DNA from: Dehalococcoidales bacterium
GTDB lineage: Bacteria; Chloroflexota; Dehalococcoidia; Dehalococcoidales; UBA5627
DNA length: 36,909 nucleotides
Assembly (NCBI GenBank): GCA_028706995.1
Contig: JAQTVR010000001.1
Span: forward strand, 1-36,909
Reading direction: 5' to 3'
The notes beneath the pieces are model-generated. The model was given only the letters and a program-made list of their open reading frames with translations, did not search any database and had not been told where the DNA came from. Of the stretch, positions 12,482 through 20,386 are shown piece by piece; position 1 is the stretch's first letter, and each line of letters starts with the position of its first letter. The translations under genes and the position numbers were made by a program.

Positions 12482-13459
12482 ATGAGTAGATTACCGGAAA
12501 AAGACACGGCAGAATCAGACAATCTAATTAAAACATATTTAACCTGCAACTCTCCTACTGTGGATAAACTGGCTGAGCAATACGGCTACGCAGACAGAAG
12601 AAACTTTACCGATGCGATGAGAAGGCGTTATGGAGCTAGGAGGGAGCGGAATCCTATCAGACAAGAAGCCCCGGAATTAAAAAACAGCTTCATAAAAGGT
12701 ACTGGCAAGGCGTTAGCATTAGACGTTGGCAAGGAATGTAAGGAAATCCTGATTATAAACGATTTGCACATTCCATATCACGACCCGATAACAGTTTCGC
12801 TTGTAATTAAAGTTATTAAAGATTTACAACCTGATTATATTTGTCTGAACGGCGATATAATAGATTTTTACAATATATCAAGGTTCAGCACAGACCCATC
12901 CAGGAGGTTATCGCTCCAAGATGACCTTGATTTAACACGCTGTATATTAAGGGAGATTAAAGAAGCCTCGAATGCCAAAATCTTTATGTGTGCCGGTAAC
13001 CACGAGGACAGACTACGTGCTTATCTCTGGAATAAAGCCCCTGAATTATCCGAGTTAAGGGCATTGGATATTAGACGGCAATTAGGATTAGACATATTCG
13101 GTATTGATTATGCGCCTTATGATTCGATAGTTAAAGTCAATGACATTTTCAAAATCGAACATGGGGATTCGGTTTCTAAGCATTCCGGCTGGACTGCCAA
13201 AGCGATGTACGAAAAGAGGGGCGGTTGTGGGATAGTGGGACATTCCCACCGGTTCGGCTCTCATCTAAAAACAATAGACGATGATACGCAGGGCTGGTAT
13301 GAAAATGCTTGTTTGTGCGACTTAAACCCTGAATACGTGAAAAATCCCAACTGGCAGCAGGGCTTTGCGGTGGTAACTTTTATCAATAAGAGATTTTTCG
13401 TTCAACAAGTACCGATAATCAAACATAAGTTTGTATTCAGGGGTAAATTGTATGAGTGA
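12482..13459 (+). CDS. calcineurin-like metallophosphoesterase
   Basis: A 325-residue protein. Residues 1-60 look like a small helix-turn-helix region (TVDKLAEQYGYADRRNFTDA). The catalytic domain has the ordered metallophosphoesterase motifs: NDLHIPYH (about 93-100), GDIID (124-128), GNHED (172-176), a His in IEHGDS and GHSHRFG near 258, the ligands of a two-metal centre. The substrate is unknown; phage members act on nucleic acids or nucleotides in some cases. GAGAGG precedes the ATG. It is the first gene after the structured RNA region; an 8-bp hairpin ends 11 bases before its start and may affect its translation. Confidence 0.85.
   Translation: MSRLPEKDTAESDNLIKTYLTCNSPTVDKLAEQYGYADRRNFTDAMRRRYGARRERNPIRQEAPELKNSFIKGTGKALALDVGKECKEILIINDLHIPYHDPITVSLVIKVIKDLQPDYICLNGDIIDFYNISRFSTDPSRRLSLQDDLDLTRCILREIKEASNAKIFMCAGNHEDRLRAYLWNKAPELSELRALDIRRQLGLDIFGIDYAPYDSIVKVNDIFKIEHGDSVSKHSGWTAKAMYEKRGGCGIVGHSHRFGSHLKTIDDDTQGWYENACLCDLNPEYVKNPNWQQGFAVVTFINKRFFVQQVPIIKHKFVFRGKLYE
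13442..13457 (+). repeat. 16-nt gene-start repeat, copy 1
   Basis: GGTAAATTGTATGAGT, containing the start codon of the gene at 13452. It is identical to 13639-13654. Confidence 0.8.
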
Positions 13460-13643
13460 TACTTTTAAGGACAATAAACATTCCCTGAAAAATAAATGGG
13501 GCAGGGCTTGGTGGTGTGGTGGAGTACCCTCTTGGTTTAAAAGGATGAATCGCAGAATAGAAAGAACACGACAAGAAAGGGCATTGCGAGAGGGTAAGGA
13601 AATCCCTGTTATAAAGAATAGGGATGCTTACGACTGGTGGTAA
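13452..13643 (+). CDS. small basic hypothetical protein
   Basis: A 63-residue, Arg/Lys/Trp-rich protein (WGRAWWCGGVPSWFKRMNRR). I start at the ATG at 13452, inside a 16-nt sequence that recurs at the start of the next gene. The ribosome binding site is weak, and it overlaps the end of the phosphoesterase gene by eight bases, so coupling is likely. No function is recognised. Confidence 0.55.
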   Translation: MSDTFKDNKHSLKNKWGRAWWCGGVPSWFKRMNRRIERTRQERALREGKEIPVIKNRDAYDWW

Positions 13644-13654
13644 ATTGTATGAGT
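13639..13654 (+). repeat. 16-nt gene-start repeat, copy 2
   Basis: An exact copy of 13442-13457, 197 bases downstream, containing the start codon of the next gene. The pair exactly brackets the gene at 13452. Confidence 0.8.
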
Positions 13655-13840
13655 AACGCAATAGATAATTGGAATGACCCCGAATTCGTAAAGATAATCA
13701 CTTCGGTACAAACTCCCGATGAAATAGAATGTCCGAAATGCGGGATTGTGAAGTTAAAAGATTGCCGAGTAATAAGTACGTCAATGACATATTCAATAAC
13801 CTGCAAATGCGGGGAGCAGTTAGGATTTGAATGTTGGTAA
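13649..13840 (+). CDS. small zinc-ribbon protein
   Basis: A 63-residue protein with CPKCGIVKLKDC and CKCGEQLGFEC, a four-Cys zinc-ribbon. The start at 13649 lies in the repeated 16-nt boundary sequence. Its stop overlaps the start of the methyltransferase gene. Function unknown; perhaps nucleic-acid binding. Confidence 0.65.
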   Translation: MSNAIDNWNDPEFVKIITSVQTPDEIECPKCGIVKLKDCRVISTSMTYSITCKCGEQLGFECW

Positions 13841-14441
13841 CACCTTATTATCAAGACGAATATGTAACGATATACAACGGCGATTGCAGGGAGATATTAC
13901 CTCAATTAGACGTTAAGGTTGATTTAGTATTAACTGACCCACCGTATGGGATAGGAATTGCATCTAATCCTTTTAGACAAAAATTCAGCAAAAGCGATCG
14001 GGATAATAAACCTGTTGATGAGGAGTTATTACAATGGCTTTTGAGTTATGGGGATAATCAAATTATATGGGGTGGTAACTATTTTAATTTACCGCAGAGT
14101 AAATGTTTTTTGTATGGGATAAATTGCAATCGAGAGATTTTAGTTCTGCTATGTGCGAAATGGCTTGGGTTAGTAAGGATATGCCAGCCAAGATTTATAG
14201 AAAATGGGTAGTTAGTTATGACAAATACCATCCCACACAGAAACCAGATGATTTAATGGTATGGTGTTTATCATTCTTCCCTGAAGCTGATTTAATCCTC
14301 GACCCCTTTCTCGGTAGCGGTACAACAGCATTAGCAGCGAAGATATTAAACCGCAAATGTATCGGTATAGAGATAGAGGAAAAGTATTGCGAAATAGCTG
14401 CAAAGAGATGTTGTCAATCTGTAATGAGGCTTGAAGTATAG
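13831..14441 (+). CDS. DNA adenine (N6) or N4-cytosine methyltransferase, split by a -1 frameshift
   Basis: The first frame (13831-14211) has the catalytic motif TDPPYG at residues 35-40. The second frame, -1 relative to the first (to 14441), has the SAM-binding motif DPFLGSGTTALAA and the HPTQKP sequence. Catalytic motif first and SAM motif last is the beta-class order. The break lies at T TTT TTG (14106-14112), in phase as a -1 slippery heptamer; slipping gives ...SKCFLVWDKLQSRD..., a normal sequence of about 203 residues. One extra T would do the same, so a homopolymer assembly error or a real mutation is also possible. The gene could modify phage DNA to resist restriction. Confidence 0.75.
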
Positions 14442-14442
14442 A

Positions 14443-14622
14443 ATGGGATATATAACAGGCTTAATAGGAATGTGGCTCTTATCCGATGGCATTTATAGCT
14501 GGGTGTTGTATGCCAACGCAAAGGGATGGAATGGTGTTAATCAAACCTTTCTCAAAGACCACTGGATTCGATTATTGAGGATATTATGCGGAATAGCATT
14601 GATAATAATTGGAGCGATATGA
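14443..14622 (+). CDS. small two-helix membrane protein
   Basis: 59 residues from the ATG at 14443 (an in-frame TTG at 14431 is an alternative). Two hydrophobic segments, YITGLIGMWLLSDGIYSWVL and LLRILCGIALIIIGAI, flank a short polar loop, so it is probably a membrane protein. It lies far from the lysis genes; its role is unknown. Its stop overlaps the next start. Confidence 0.55.
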   Translation: MGYITGLIGMWLLSDGIYSWVLYANAKGWNGVNQTFLKDHWIRLLRILCGIALIIIGAI

Positions 14623-14867
14623 CCCCGAAATACATTAAAAAAGAATTAGTTTTATCGGATAACGACTATGCCAAACTTGTCGGGCAGGCGGGGCTACAAT
14701 TAAACGCTATTCTGAAAGTATTTGACTGCTATGGAATGAGTGCCTATATACCCGGCGCAAAAGAGCTGATATTAGGCTTGATGGAGAACTTCGGGCAGGC
14801 AGTAAGGGGCGATAAGCACAAACCCATTCACGTTATCGATAAACCTTTGAGGAGGCCGACTGAATGA
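14619..14867 (+). CDS. hypothetical phage protein
   Basis: An 82-residue protein starting MTPKYIKKELVLSDNDYAKL. GGAG four bases upstream and the ATGA overlap support the start at 14619 over the in-frame ATG at 14586. It is probably helical. No function is recognised. Confidence 0.6.
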   Translation: MTPKYIKKELVLSDNDYAKLVGQAGLQLNAILKVFDCYGMSAYIPGAKELILGLMENFGQAVRGDKHKPIHVIDKPLRRPTE

Positions 14868-14962
14868 AGAGAGATACTGTCAAATGCGCAGATTGTGGCG
14901 AACTTGTTTATATAGGTAAAAATGGCGGGGCCGCTAAAGACAACGGGAATTGGAAGTTTTAA
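14864..14962 (+). CDS. very small CxxC protein
   Basis: A 32-residue frame (start MKRDTVKCADCGEL) with ATGA overlap to the preceding gene and GGAGG upstream; its stop overlaps the next ATG (TAATG). One CxxC pair, as in half a zinc ribbon, could bind zinc as a dimer. The tight coupling on both sides is the main evidence that it is real. Confidence 0.5.
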   Translation: MKRDTVKCADCGELVYIGKNGGAAKDNGNWKF

Positions 14963-15291
14963 TGTTTAAAGATTATAGAATCAGTAAACATAATTCTACA
15001 GCCTGCGGCTATCCCGGGCGATTTTTTGATTGGAATTTGTTTTGCTGGGATGGTAGCGAAGTAGAACCATACAAAGGAATAAAAGCTCCGTTACCACTTG
15101 TTGACGATTATTTAATCACAGAAAATTGTCAATATCTGCACATCCCCTATGATTGGAAAAATCAAGGAACTATATACAGGGTAAGACCAAATGAGAGCAT
15201 GTATGCAGGTAAAATATACCGAGGCAGATTAATAACATCCGTAAAAGCAATCAAAAAGGAAGACGGATGGTATTGGAGATTAAAATCATAA
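14962..15291 (+). CDS. hypothetical phage protein
   Basis: A 109-residue protein rich in aromatic residues (GYPGRFFDWNLFCWDG, IPYDWKNQGTIYRV). I start at 14962 because of the TAATG coupling. No function is recognised. The 190 bases after it (to 15481) hold no gene, tRNA or clear hairpin that I can support. Confidence 0.55.
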   Translation: MFKDYRISKHNSTACGYPGRFFDWNLFCWDGSEVEPYKGIKAPLPLVDDYLITENCQYLHIPYDWKNQGTIYRVRPNESMYAGKIYRGRLITSVKAIKKEDGWYWRLKS

Positions 15292-15481
15292 GGGGAAACG
15301 AGTAAATATTGAGTTAGATAGGATTTATGGTGATAAAACCCGAAATTCAAATACTGTAGTGTAGCCACGCCAATCAAACCAACTATGCAGGGTATTATCT
15401 CTGTGTCAATTCCAATAAAGGTCGAGTGGGTAACATAGCCGAGAGAGCAAAGAGGGTGGGTTGCTGGCTAATAAGGAAGAA

Positions 15482-15700
15482 ATGAAAACAACCTTTGAAG
15501 ACGGATTCGAGGACTATAAAGACAAGATGAATAAACTGGCTAATGCACACGAAGCAGAGGCTTTTTATCTTGACAAGGTATCAACGGAATGCCGTTCTGT
15601 GGCGTTAGAATGCGAATCTGTGGCAGAATTAATATCAAAGACTACAGAAGTACTAAACGATGTAAAAGATAGCCTGATTCCTAATGAGGGATTAAATTGA
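15482..15700 (+). CDS. small acidic helical protein
   Basis: 72 residues from the ATG at 15482, with AAGGAAGAA just upstream. It is acidic and coiled-coil-like (YKDKMNKLANAHEAEAFYLD). Its stop overlaps a TTG start of the next small gene. No function is recognised. Confidence 0.55.
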   Translation: MKTTFEDGFEDYKDKMNKLANAHEAEAFYLDKVSTECRSVALECESVAELISKTTEVLNDVKDSLIPNEGLN

Positions 15701-15870
15701 TAACCTATTCAACGAGAAATGAAATCGTGTTTATGGCGATATATAAGTTAAACCTGAAATTCACACACGAATTATTAAAGGACGTCAACAAGGATAATTA
15801 CTTTAGCTTTCTAACGAGGTATTATGATTTGCTGGCTGACAAGTGGAGAGAATACGAGGGAAAGAATTAG
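15697..15870 (+). CDS. small hypothetical protein with TTG start
   Basis: 57 residues from TTG at 15697, with GAGGG six bases upstream and a TTGA overlap with the preceding stop; ATG at 15733 is an alternative. The sequence is helical and aromatic (YFSFLTRYYDLLADKW). The stop codon sits at the foot of a hairpin. No function is recognised. Confidence 0.5.
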   Translation: MITYSTRNEIVFMAIYKLNLKFTHELLKDVNKDNYFSFLTRYYDLLADKWREYEGKN

Positions 15871-15943
15871 GGCTACGATATTTCACGTAGCCCGTAATCC
15901 GAAGTTTAAATTACTTTAATCTTCGGATAACCATAATATGGTT
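15870..15943 (+). other. three consecutive hairpins before the small terminase gene
   Basis: 15870-15877/15886-15893 (GGGCTACG, 8 bp); 15897-15904/15921-15928 (ATCCGAAG, 8 bp); 15929-15934/15938-15943 (AACCAT, 6 bp). All are perfect and placed end to end, without T-runs. Next to terS, such a cluster could be the packaging (cos or pac) recognition site, or an mRNA element. The rest of the gap to 16009 shows nothing else clear. Confidence 0.5.
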
Positions 15944-16008
15944 AGCTTCAATTTCCGCTACGTCCCTGACGTTCCAAAACAGCCTCGGGCTTTCCAACGG
16001 ATTAAACA

Positions 16009-16569
16009 ATGAAAGATAAACTAACACAAAAACAAGAAAATTTCTGCCTCAACGTCTTTCAAGGTATGTCCCAACGAGAGGCTTATATACAGTCCTATAA
16101 ACCTAATTATGCTATAACAACTATTGATGCGAATGCTTCGAGGTTAGCAAGCAATGAAAAGGTTTTAAAGAGATTATCAGAACTCCGTGAGAAGGCACAG
16201 AATACAAAAATAGCCTCTGTAACCGAACGTAAGGAGATATTATCAGAGATAGCAAGGGCTAAGCTAACCGATTATCAAGAATCAGGTATGGATGGTGGCT
16301 GGATTAACATAGGCAAAGAGTCTCCTAATACGGCCTCAATATCAGAGATTGTCTCAACAACCAAATACGATGATAACGGCGCAAACCCTACATTGATAAC
16401 AAGGGTAAGACTACACAATCCCATAGAGGCTATAAAAGAGCTAAACAAGATGGATGGAGTTTACTCGGATAACACCACAGTTGTAAATAACGACAATCGG
16501 CAAATAGTTGTAAATGTGGTTAGTGAAAATGCCAGGCAATTAACGGAACGAATTATCAAGGGGGAATAA
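16009..16569 (+). CDS. terS: terminase small subunit
   Basis: A 186-residue protein. The N-terminal start MKDKLTQKQENFCLNVFQGM, the NASRLASNEKVLKRLSEL segment and TERKEILSEIARAKLTDY are typical of the terminase small-subunit family that binds the packaging site and delivers DNA to TerL. The N-terminal region is a helix-turn-helix DNA-binding domain. The C-terminal region (HNPIEAIKELNKMDGVYSD) fits oligomerisation and TerL contact. No strong ribosome binding site is seen. Its stop overlaps the start of the HNH gene inserted before TerL. Confidence 0.88.
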   Translation: MKDKLTQKQENFCLNVFQGMSQREAYIQSYKPNYAITTIDANASRLASNEKVLKRLSELREKAQNTKIASVTERKEILSEIARAKLTDYQESGMDGGWINIGKESPNTASISEIVSTTKYDDNGANPTLITRVRLHNPIEAIKELNKMDGVYSDNTTVVNNDNRQIVVNVVSENARQLTERIIKGE

Positions 16570-17198
16570 TGCCAGAAGTAGGCACTATTAAACACGGTAA
16601 AGAGATAGGCCATAAATGGGACGGTAAATTTATTTGGACTGCCTGCATTGGTTGCGGCAAGGAGCGCTGGGTAGCTTTATTAAAAAATGGAGATACCAAA
16701 ACAAAACGATGTCATTCATGCGCAGCCAAATACTATAAATTGGGCGTTAATACCCGCGGTGTCAATAATGTTAATTGGAAGGGCGGTAGGAGGGTAGACG
16801 CTAAGGGATATATAGCTGTTAAAGTTTATCCTGATGATTTCTTTTACCCAATGGCTACCAGCTGGGGTTATATCCAAGAGCATAGATTAGTTATGGCCAA
16901 ACATTTAGGTCGTTGCTTAAACCGTTTTGAGGTGGTACACCATAAAAACGGCATTAAGTATGACAATAGGATTGAAAATTTGGAATTAAGCACGAACGCG
17001 GCACACATTACAGACCACCATAAGGGTTATAAAGACGGCTACCAGAAGGGGTTGAATGACGGCAGGATTTCTAGAATTAAAAAATTAGAAGAGGAAGTCA
17101 TTGAGTTATCGGGACAAGTAAGATTACTACAATGGCGATTAAATAATGAAATGGGTAACGACATCAATTTACGAGAAGAACGCACAGGCCTATCTTAA
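16569..17198 (+). CDS. HNH homing endonuclease inserted between terS and terL
   Basis: A 209-residue protein. It has an N-terminal zinc module (CIGCGKERW ... KRCHSCAAKYY), then an HNH core of the HNH_3 type (GYIQEHRLVMAKHLGR, EVVHHKNGIKYDNRIENLEL) and a C-terminal coiled coil (RISRIKKLEEEVIELSGQVR). It starts immediately after the terS stop, using AAGGGGG there as ribosome binding site, and overlaps the first 53 bases of terL. Homing endonucleases next to or within terminase genes are common, since these are conserved targets. Confidence 0.88.
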   Translation: MPEVGTIKHGKEIGHKWDGKFIWTACIGCGKERWVALLKNGDTKTKRCHSCAAKYYKLGVNTRGVNNVNWKGGRRVDAKGYIAVKVYPDDFFYPMATSWGYIQEHRLVMAKHLGRCLNRFEVVHHKNGIKYDNRIENLELSTNAAHITDHHKGYKDGYQKGLNDGRISRIKKLEEEVIELSGQVRLLQWRLNNEMGNDINLREERTGLS

Positions 17199-18309
17199 AG
17201 GGCGGCGCCATATATTCAATGAAGGCGGTACCTATTCATCAAAAACCTACTCAATACTCCAATTACTTATATTGATTGCCACGTATGCTCCGCAACCCTT
17301 ACTAATATCGATAATAGCCGAATCGGTGCCGCATATAAAAAGGGGCTGCTTAAGAGATTTTATCAATCTAATGGGAGCAGATTTCGACCCTTCAAAATTC
17401 AATAAAACGGATTCCGTTTATGATTTTGGGAATGGCAAGATAGAATTTTTCTCCGCTGACGAGCCGAGTAAATTGAGGGGCGCTCGCAGGGATATATTAT
17501 TTATCAATGAGGTTAATAATATACCGTATGATGCCTATAGAGAACTGGATACCCGCACTAAAAAATGCACTATAGCTGATTGGAATCCTGTATCGGAATT
17601 TTTTATCCACGAACATGGTTTAATTAACGACCCTGATACGGAGTATATACATTCGACATATAAGGATGCCGTGAATGTAACCCCGCCGGAGGTCATTAAA
17701 AACATCGAGGCGATGGGGGCGAGAGACCCTAACTGGGCGAACGTTTATCTTTACGGCAAACTGGGTAAAATCGAGGGCTTAGTCTATCCGCACTTTGAAC
17801 AGGTTAATGAACTCCCTCAAGGCGATTACTTCTACGGGTTGGACTTCGGTTATTCTAATGACCCCTCTGTTTTAACAAAGAACGTCATTATCGAAGACAG
17901 ACTGTATTCCCAGGAGCTAATTTATCAGACCGGATTAACCAATGATATGATTTCAAATAGGATGAATGAGCTGGGAGTCCGCCAACACTACGATGAGATA
18001 TTCGCCGACGCGGCAGAACCGAAATCTATCGAGGAAATACATCGCAGGGGATTCAACATCAAGCCTTGCCCGAAAGGGGCTGACTCTGTGGAGTTCGGCC
18101 ATCAGAAGGTACGTCAATATAAACAGTACTGGACCAAAGACTCCACTAACTGCATAAAAGAACAAAGAAACTTCAGGTACATTCCCGATAAAGACGGCAA
18201 GCTGACCGATAAGACAACACACAACTTTTCACACGGGATGGATTCGAGAAGATACGCAGTTATCGGAAAGCTATTAACTATAAATCACAATCCCCTACAT
18301 ATCGGATAG
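17146..18309 (+). CDS. terL: terminase large subunit
   Basis: A 387-residue packaging ATPase/nuclease of the PBSX (XtmB) type. Walker A-like GGTYSSKT is at about 27-34, and Walker B DILFINE at about 116-122. The C-terminal RNase H-like nuclease domain shows acidic residues in GLDFGYSNDPSVL, FADAAEPKSIEE and NFSHGMDSRRYA. The Walker A sequence deviates from GxxGxGKS but conserves the Lys. No good ribosome binding site precedes the ATG, which lies inside the HNH gene, so it is probably translated by coupling. It powers DNA packaging through the portal encoded next. Confidence 0.9.
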   Translation: MKWVTTSIYEKNAQAYLKGRRHIFNEGGTYSSKTYSILQLLILIATYAPQPLLISIIAESVPHIKRGCLRDFINLMGADFDPSKFNKTDSVYDFGNGKIEFFSADEPSKLRGARRDILFINEVNNIPYDAYRELDTRTKKCTIADWNPVSEFFIHEHGLINDPDTEYIHSTYKDAVNVTPPEVIKNIEAMGARDPNWANVYLYGKLGKIEGLVYPHFEQVNELPQGDYFYGLDFGYSNDPSVLTKNVIIEDRLYSQELIYQTGLTNDMISNRMNELGVRQHYDEIFADAAEPKSIEEIHRRGFNIKPCPKGADSVEFGHQKVRQYKQYWTKDSTNCIKEQRNFRYIPDKDGKLTDKTTHNFSHGMDSRRYAVIGKLLTINHNPLHIG

Positions 18310-18317
18310 GAGCTACT

Positions 18318-20321
18318 ATGTTAGAGAAACTACGGGAGCGGATATTCTACTCATTACTGCCTGCGAAAAGGCAGATAAACCAGTTTGACTTGACTTCGTT
18401 TTATACATCCAATACCCCTATTTATCCGCAGATGACGGTCCAGCGGGCTGTTAAAGATGGTTATAGGTTATCGGTATTCGTATATCGGTCTATAAGGACT
18501 ATCGTGCAAGCGGCATCGGGCATTCCCTGGATTGTTACCAAAGACGGGGAAGAAATCTACAATCACCCGTTCACAAAGACGTGGGCAAGTCCTAATAGAG
18601 AGTTTTCAGGGCAGGATAACATGGAGTTTATCATTGCTCATTTGAAACTGTGCGGGAACTCGATAATACAACCTTTAATGGTAAACGGGCAACCCAAAGA
18701 GTTCTGGGTATGTATGCCCGATATGATTAAACCAATCCCGTCAGACGTTAAGGGAGAATGGTTAAAAGGATGGGAGATACAACCTACAAACGGAAAGGTT
18801 ATTCAGGCCCCGCCGGAACAGTTTATACATTTTATGCAGTTCGACCCCGGCAATCCTTACTGGGGAATCGGAGATTTACAGGCTGCGGCCAGAACGATTG
18901 ACGCAGATAACGAAGCACAGGACACACAGAAAGTCCAATTACAAAATAGAAACGTACCGCCCGGGGTATTTCAATTCGAGCAATCCCTTGACGATGGACA
19001 ATTCGCAGAAGCCACAAAGAGGGTAAGGGAGAAATTCCTGCAAAAGTCGAAACGGGGTGAGCCGTGGGTGTTGGGTGGCGGGTACAAGTGGCAACAGATG
19101 TCTTTAACCCCGGTAGAGATGGATTATATTCAATCACGTTTACAGAATAAAAGAGACATCGCCGCCGCCTTTGGTATTGACCCCTGGCTACTGGGAGACA
19201 GGGAGCATTCGACTTACAACAATGTTAGTGAAGCACGAAGGGCATTATACGAGGATTCAGTCATTCCTTTATTGGATGACATCCGCTCAACTTTAAATCT
19301 GAAAGTAGCGCCTCTTTATGATGATGACATTTATATCTCCTATGACCTGTCTAACGTCTCCGCTATGAGAGAGGACTTCGGGAAGAAAGTCGAGCAGGCG
19401 GGTAAATTATGGTCAATGGGTATTCCCTTTGAACAAATCAACAACAAGCTGGAATTAGGCTTTGATGAGTTCGAAGGCTGGGAGACGGGTTATCTGCCTT
19501 TCAGCGTGGCGCCGGTAGGCACTCCCAAAGTAGAAGCCGAAAAGGATGAGGACTGGGAGAATTGGACTCTTGTCGAGGTTATCCCTTGGAAGTCGAAGTC
19601 CGAAGAAGAAAAGGCAATGCACTGGAAACGGATAGACAGACGAAAGGTAGCATGGGAGAACGTTTTAGCCAAGAGATTCAAGCCCTTATATGAGAAAGAG
19701 GGATTACTAGTAGAAAAAGCCTGTAAATCGAAATCAGACATACAGGTGGCTATCGAGTCTATGAAGGATGACTGGACTAAAAACTTAAAAGCGGCTTTGT
19801 TTGTCATTATAGAGGACTTCGGGAAAGAACTCGGGGAAAATATCAAGTCAGTTAAACCGAGTGAAAAGAAATACACCTTTGACCCGTATTCAGAGGCTGT
19901 TTTAACGTGGCTTACCGCTCATGCTGCTGAAAGTATCAGGTCAATCCAAGAGACCGATTTAATGGAAGTCAGGTCGATATTAGAAAGAGGGGTAGCGGAG
20001 GGTTTAACCAATACTCAAATCGCCAAGGAATTGAGAAAGTTTTATAACGAGAACGCAATTTATAAAGCGATGAGGGTAGCCAGAACCGAGACTGCCGCCG
20101 CCGCTTCCTACGGTCAATTATCATCCGCAGAACAGACAGGGGTGCTAAAGACGAAAATCTGGCTTAGTTCAAGGGACGCAAGGGTCAGGGATTCACACGC
20201 TGCCCTTGACGGGGAATCGAGACAGTTAAACGGAGTATTTTCAAATGGGTGTACCGCCCCGGGAATAGGCGGGGATGCTTCGGAGGTAATTAACTGTAGA
20301 TGTGTAATGCAGTTTGAATAA
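18318..20321 (+). CDS. portal protein fused to a MuF-like minor head domain
   Basis: A 667-residue protein. The first 400 or so residues match an HK97/SPP1-type portal (KDGYRLSVFVYRSIRTIVQA, FIHFMQFDPGNPYWGIGDLQ, IAAAFGIDPWLLGDREHSTY). After a Lys/Glu-rich helical linker, the C-terminal 150 residues match phage Mu gpF/SPP1 gp7-type minor head proteins (RVARTETAAAASYGQ, WLSSRDARVRDSHAALDG, EVINCRCVMQFE). These are separate genes in many phages; here one polypeptide carries both. Twelve copies would form the DNA gate with the minor head domain attached. The gene is followed by an intrinsic terminator. Confidence 0.88.
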   Translation: MLEKLRERIFYSLLPAKRQINQFDLTSFYTSNTPIYPQMTVQRAVKDGYRLSVFVYRSIRTIVQAASGIPWIVTKDGEEIYNHPFTKTWASPNREFSGQDNMEFIIAHLKLCGNSIIQPLMVNGQPKEFWVCMPDMIKPIPSDVKGEWLKGWEIQPTNGKVIQAPPEQFIHFMQFDPGNPYWGIGDLQAAARTIDADNEAQDTQKVQLQNRNVPPGVFQFEQSLDDGQFAEATKRVREKFLQKSKRGEPWVLGGGYKWQQMSLTPVEMDYIQSRLQNKRDIAAAFGIDPWLLGDREHSTYNNVSEARRALYEDSVIPLLDDIRSTLNLKVAPLYDDDIYISYDLSNVSAMREDFGKKVEQAGKLWSMGIPFEQINNKLELGFDEFEGWETGYLPFSVAPVGTPKVEAEKDEDWENWTLVEVIPWKSKSEEEKAMHWKRIDRRKVAWENVLAKRFKPLYEKEGLLVEKACKSKSDIQVAIESMKDDWTKNLKAALFVIIEDFGKELGENIKSVKPSEKKYTFDPYSEAVLTWLTAHAAESIRSIQETDLMEVRSILERGVAEGLTNTQIAKELRKFYNENAIYKAMRVARTETAAAASYGQLSSAEQTGVLKTKIWLSSRDARVRDSHAALDGESRQLNGVFSNGCTAPGIGGDASEVINCRCVMQFE

Positions 20322-20337
20322 ATCATAGTCAATCACC

Positions 20338-20363
20338 AAGCCCCGATTAAGGGGCTTTTTTAT
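20338..20363 (+). terminator. intrinsic terminator after the portal gene
   Basis: AAGCCCC-GATTAA-GGGGCTT, a 7-bp stem, followed by TTTTTATT. It would reduce read-through into the highly expressed capsid genes, or be overcome by antitermination. Confidence 0.8.
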
Positions 20364-20386
20364 TACCCAATTTTAGGAGGGTTTAG

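Noticed and set aside
15292..15481. A tRNA or small gene in the 190-nt gap
   Set aside because: Only very short frames without ribosome binding sites are present, and no anticodon or T arm can be drawn.
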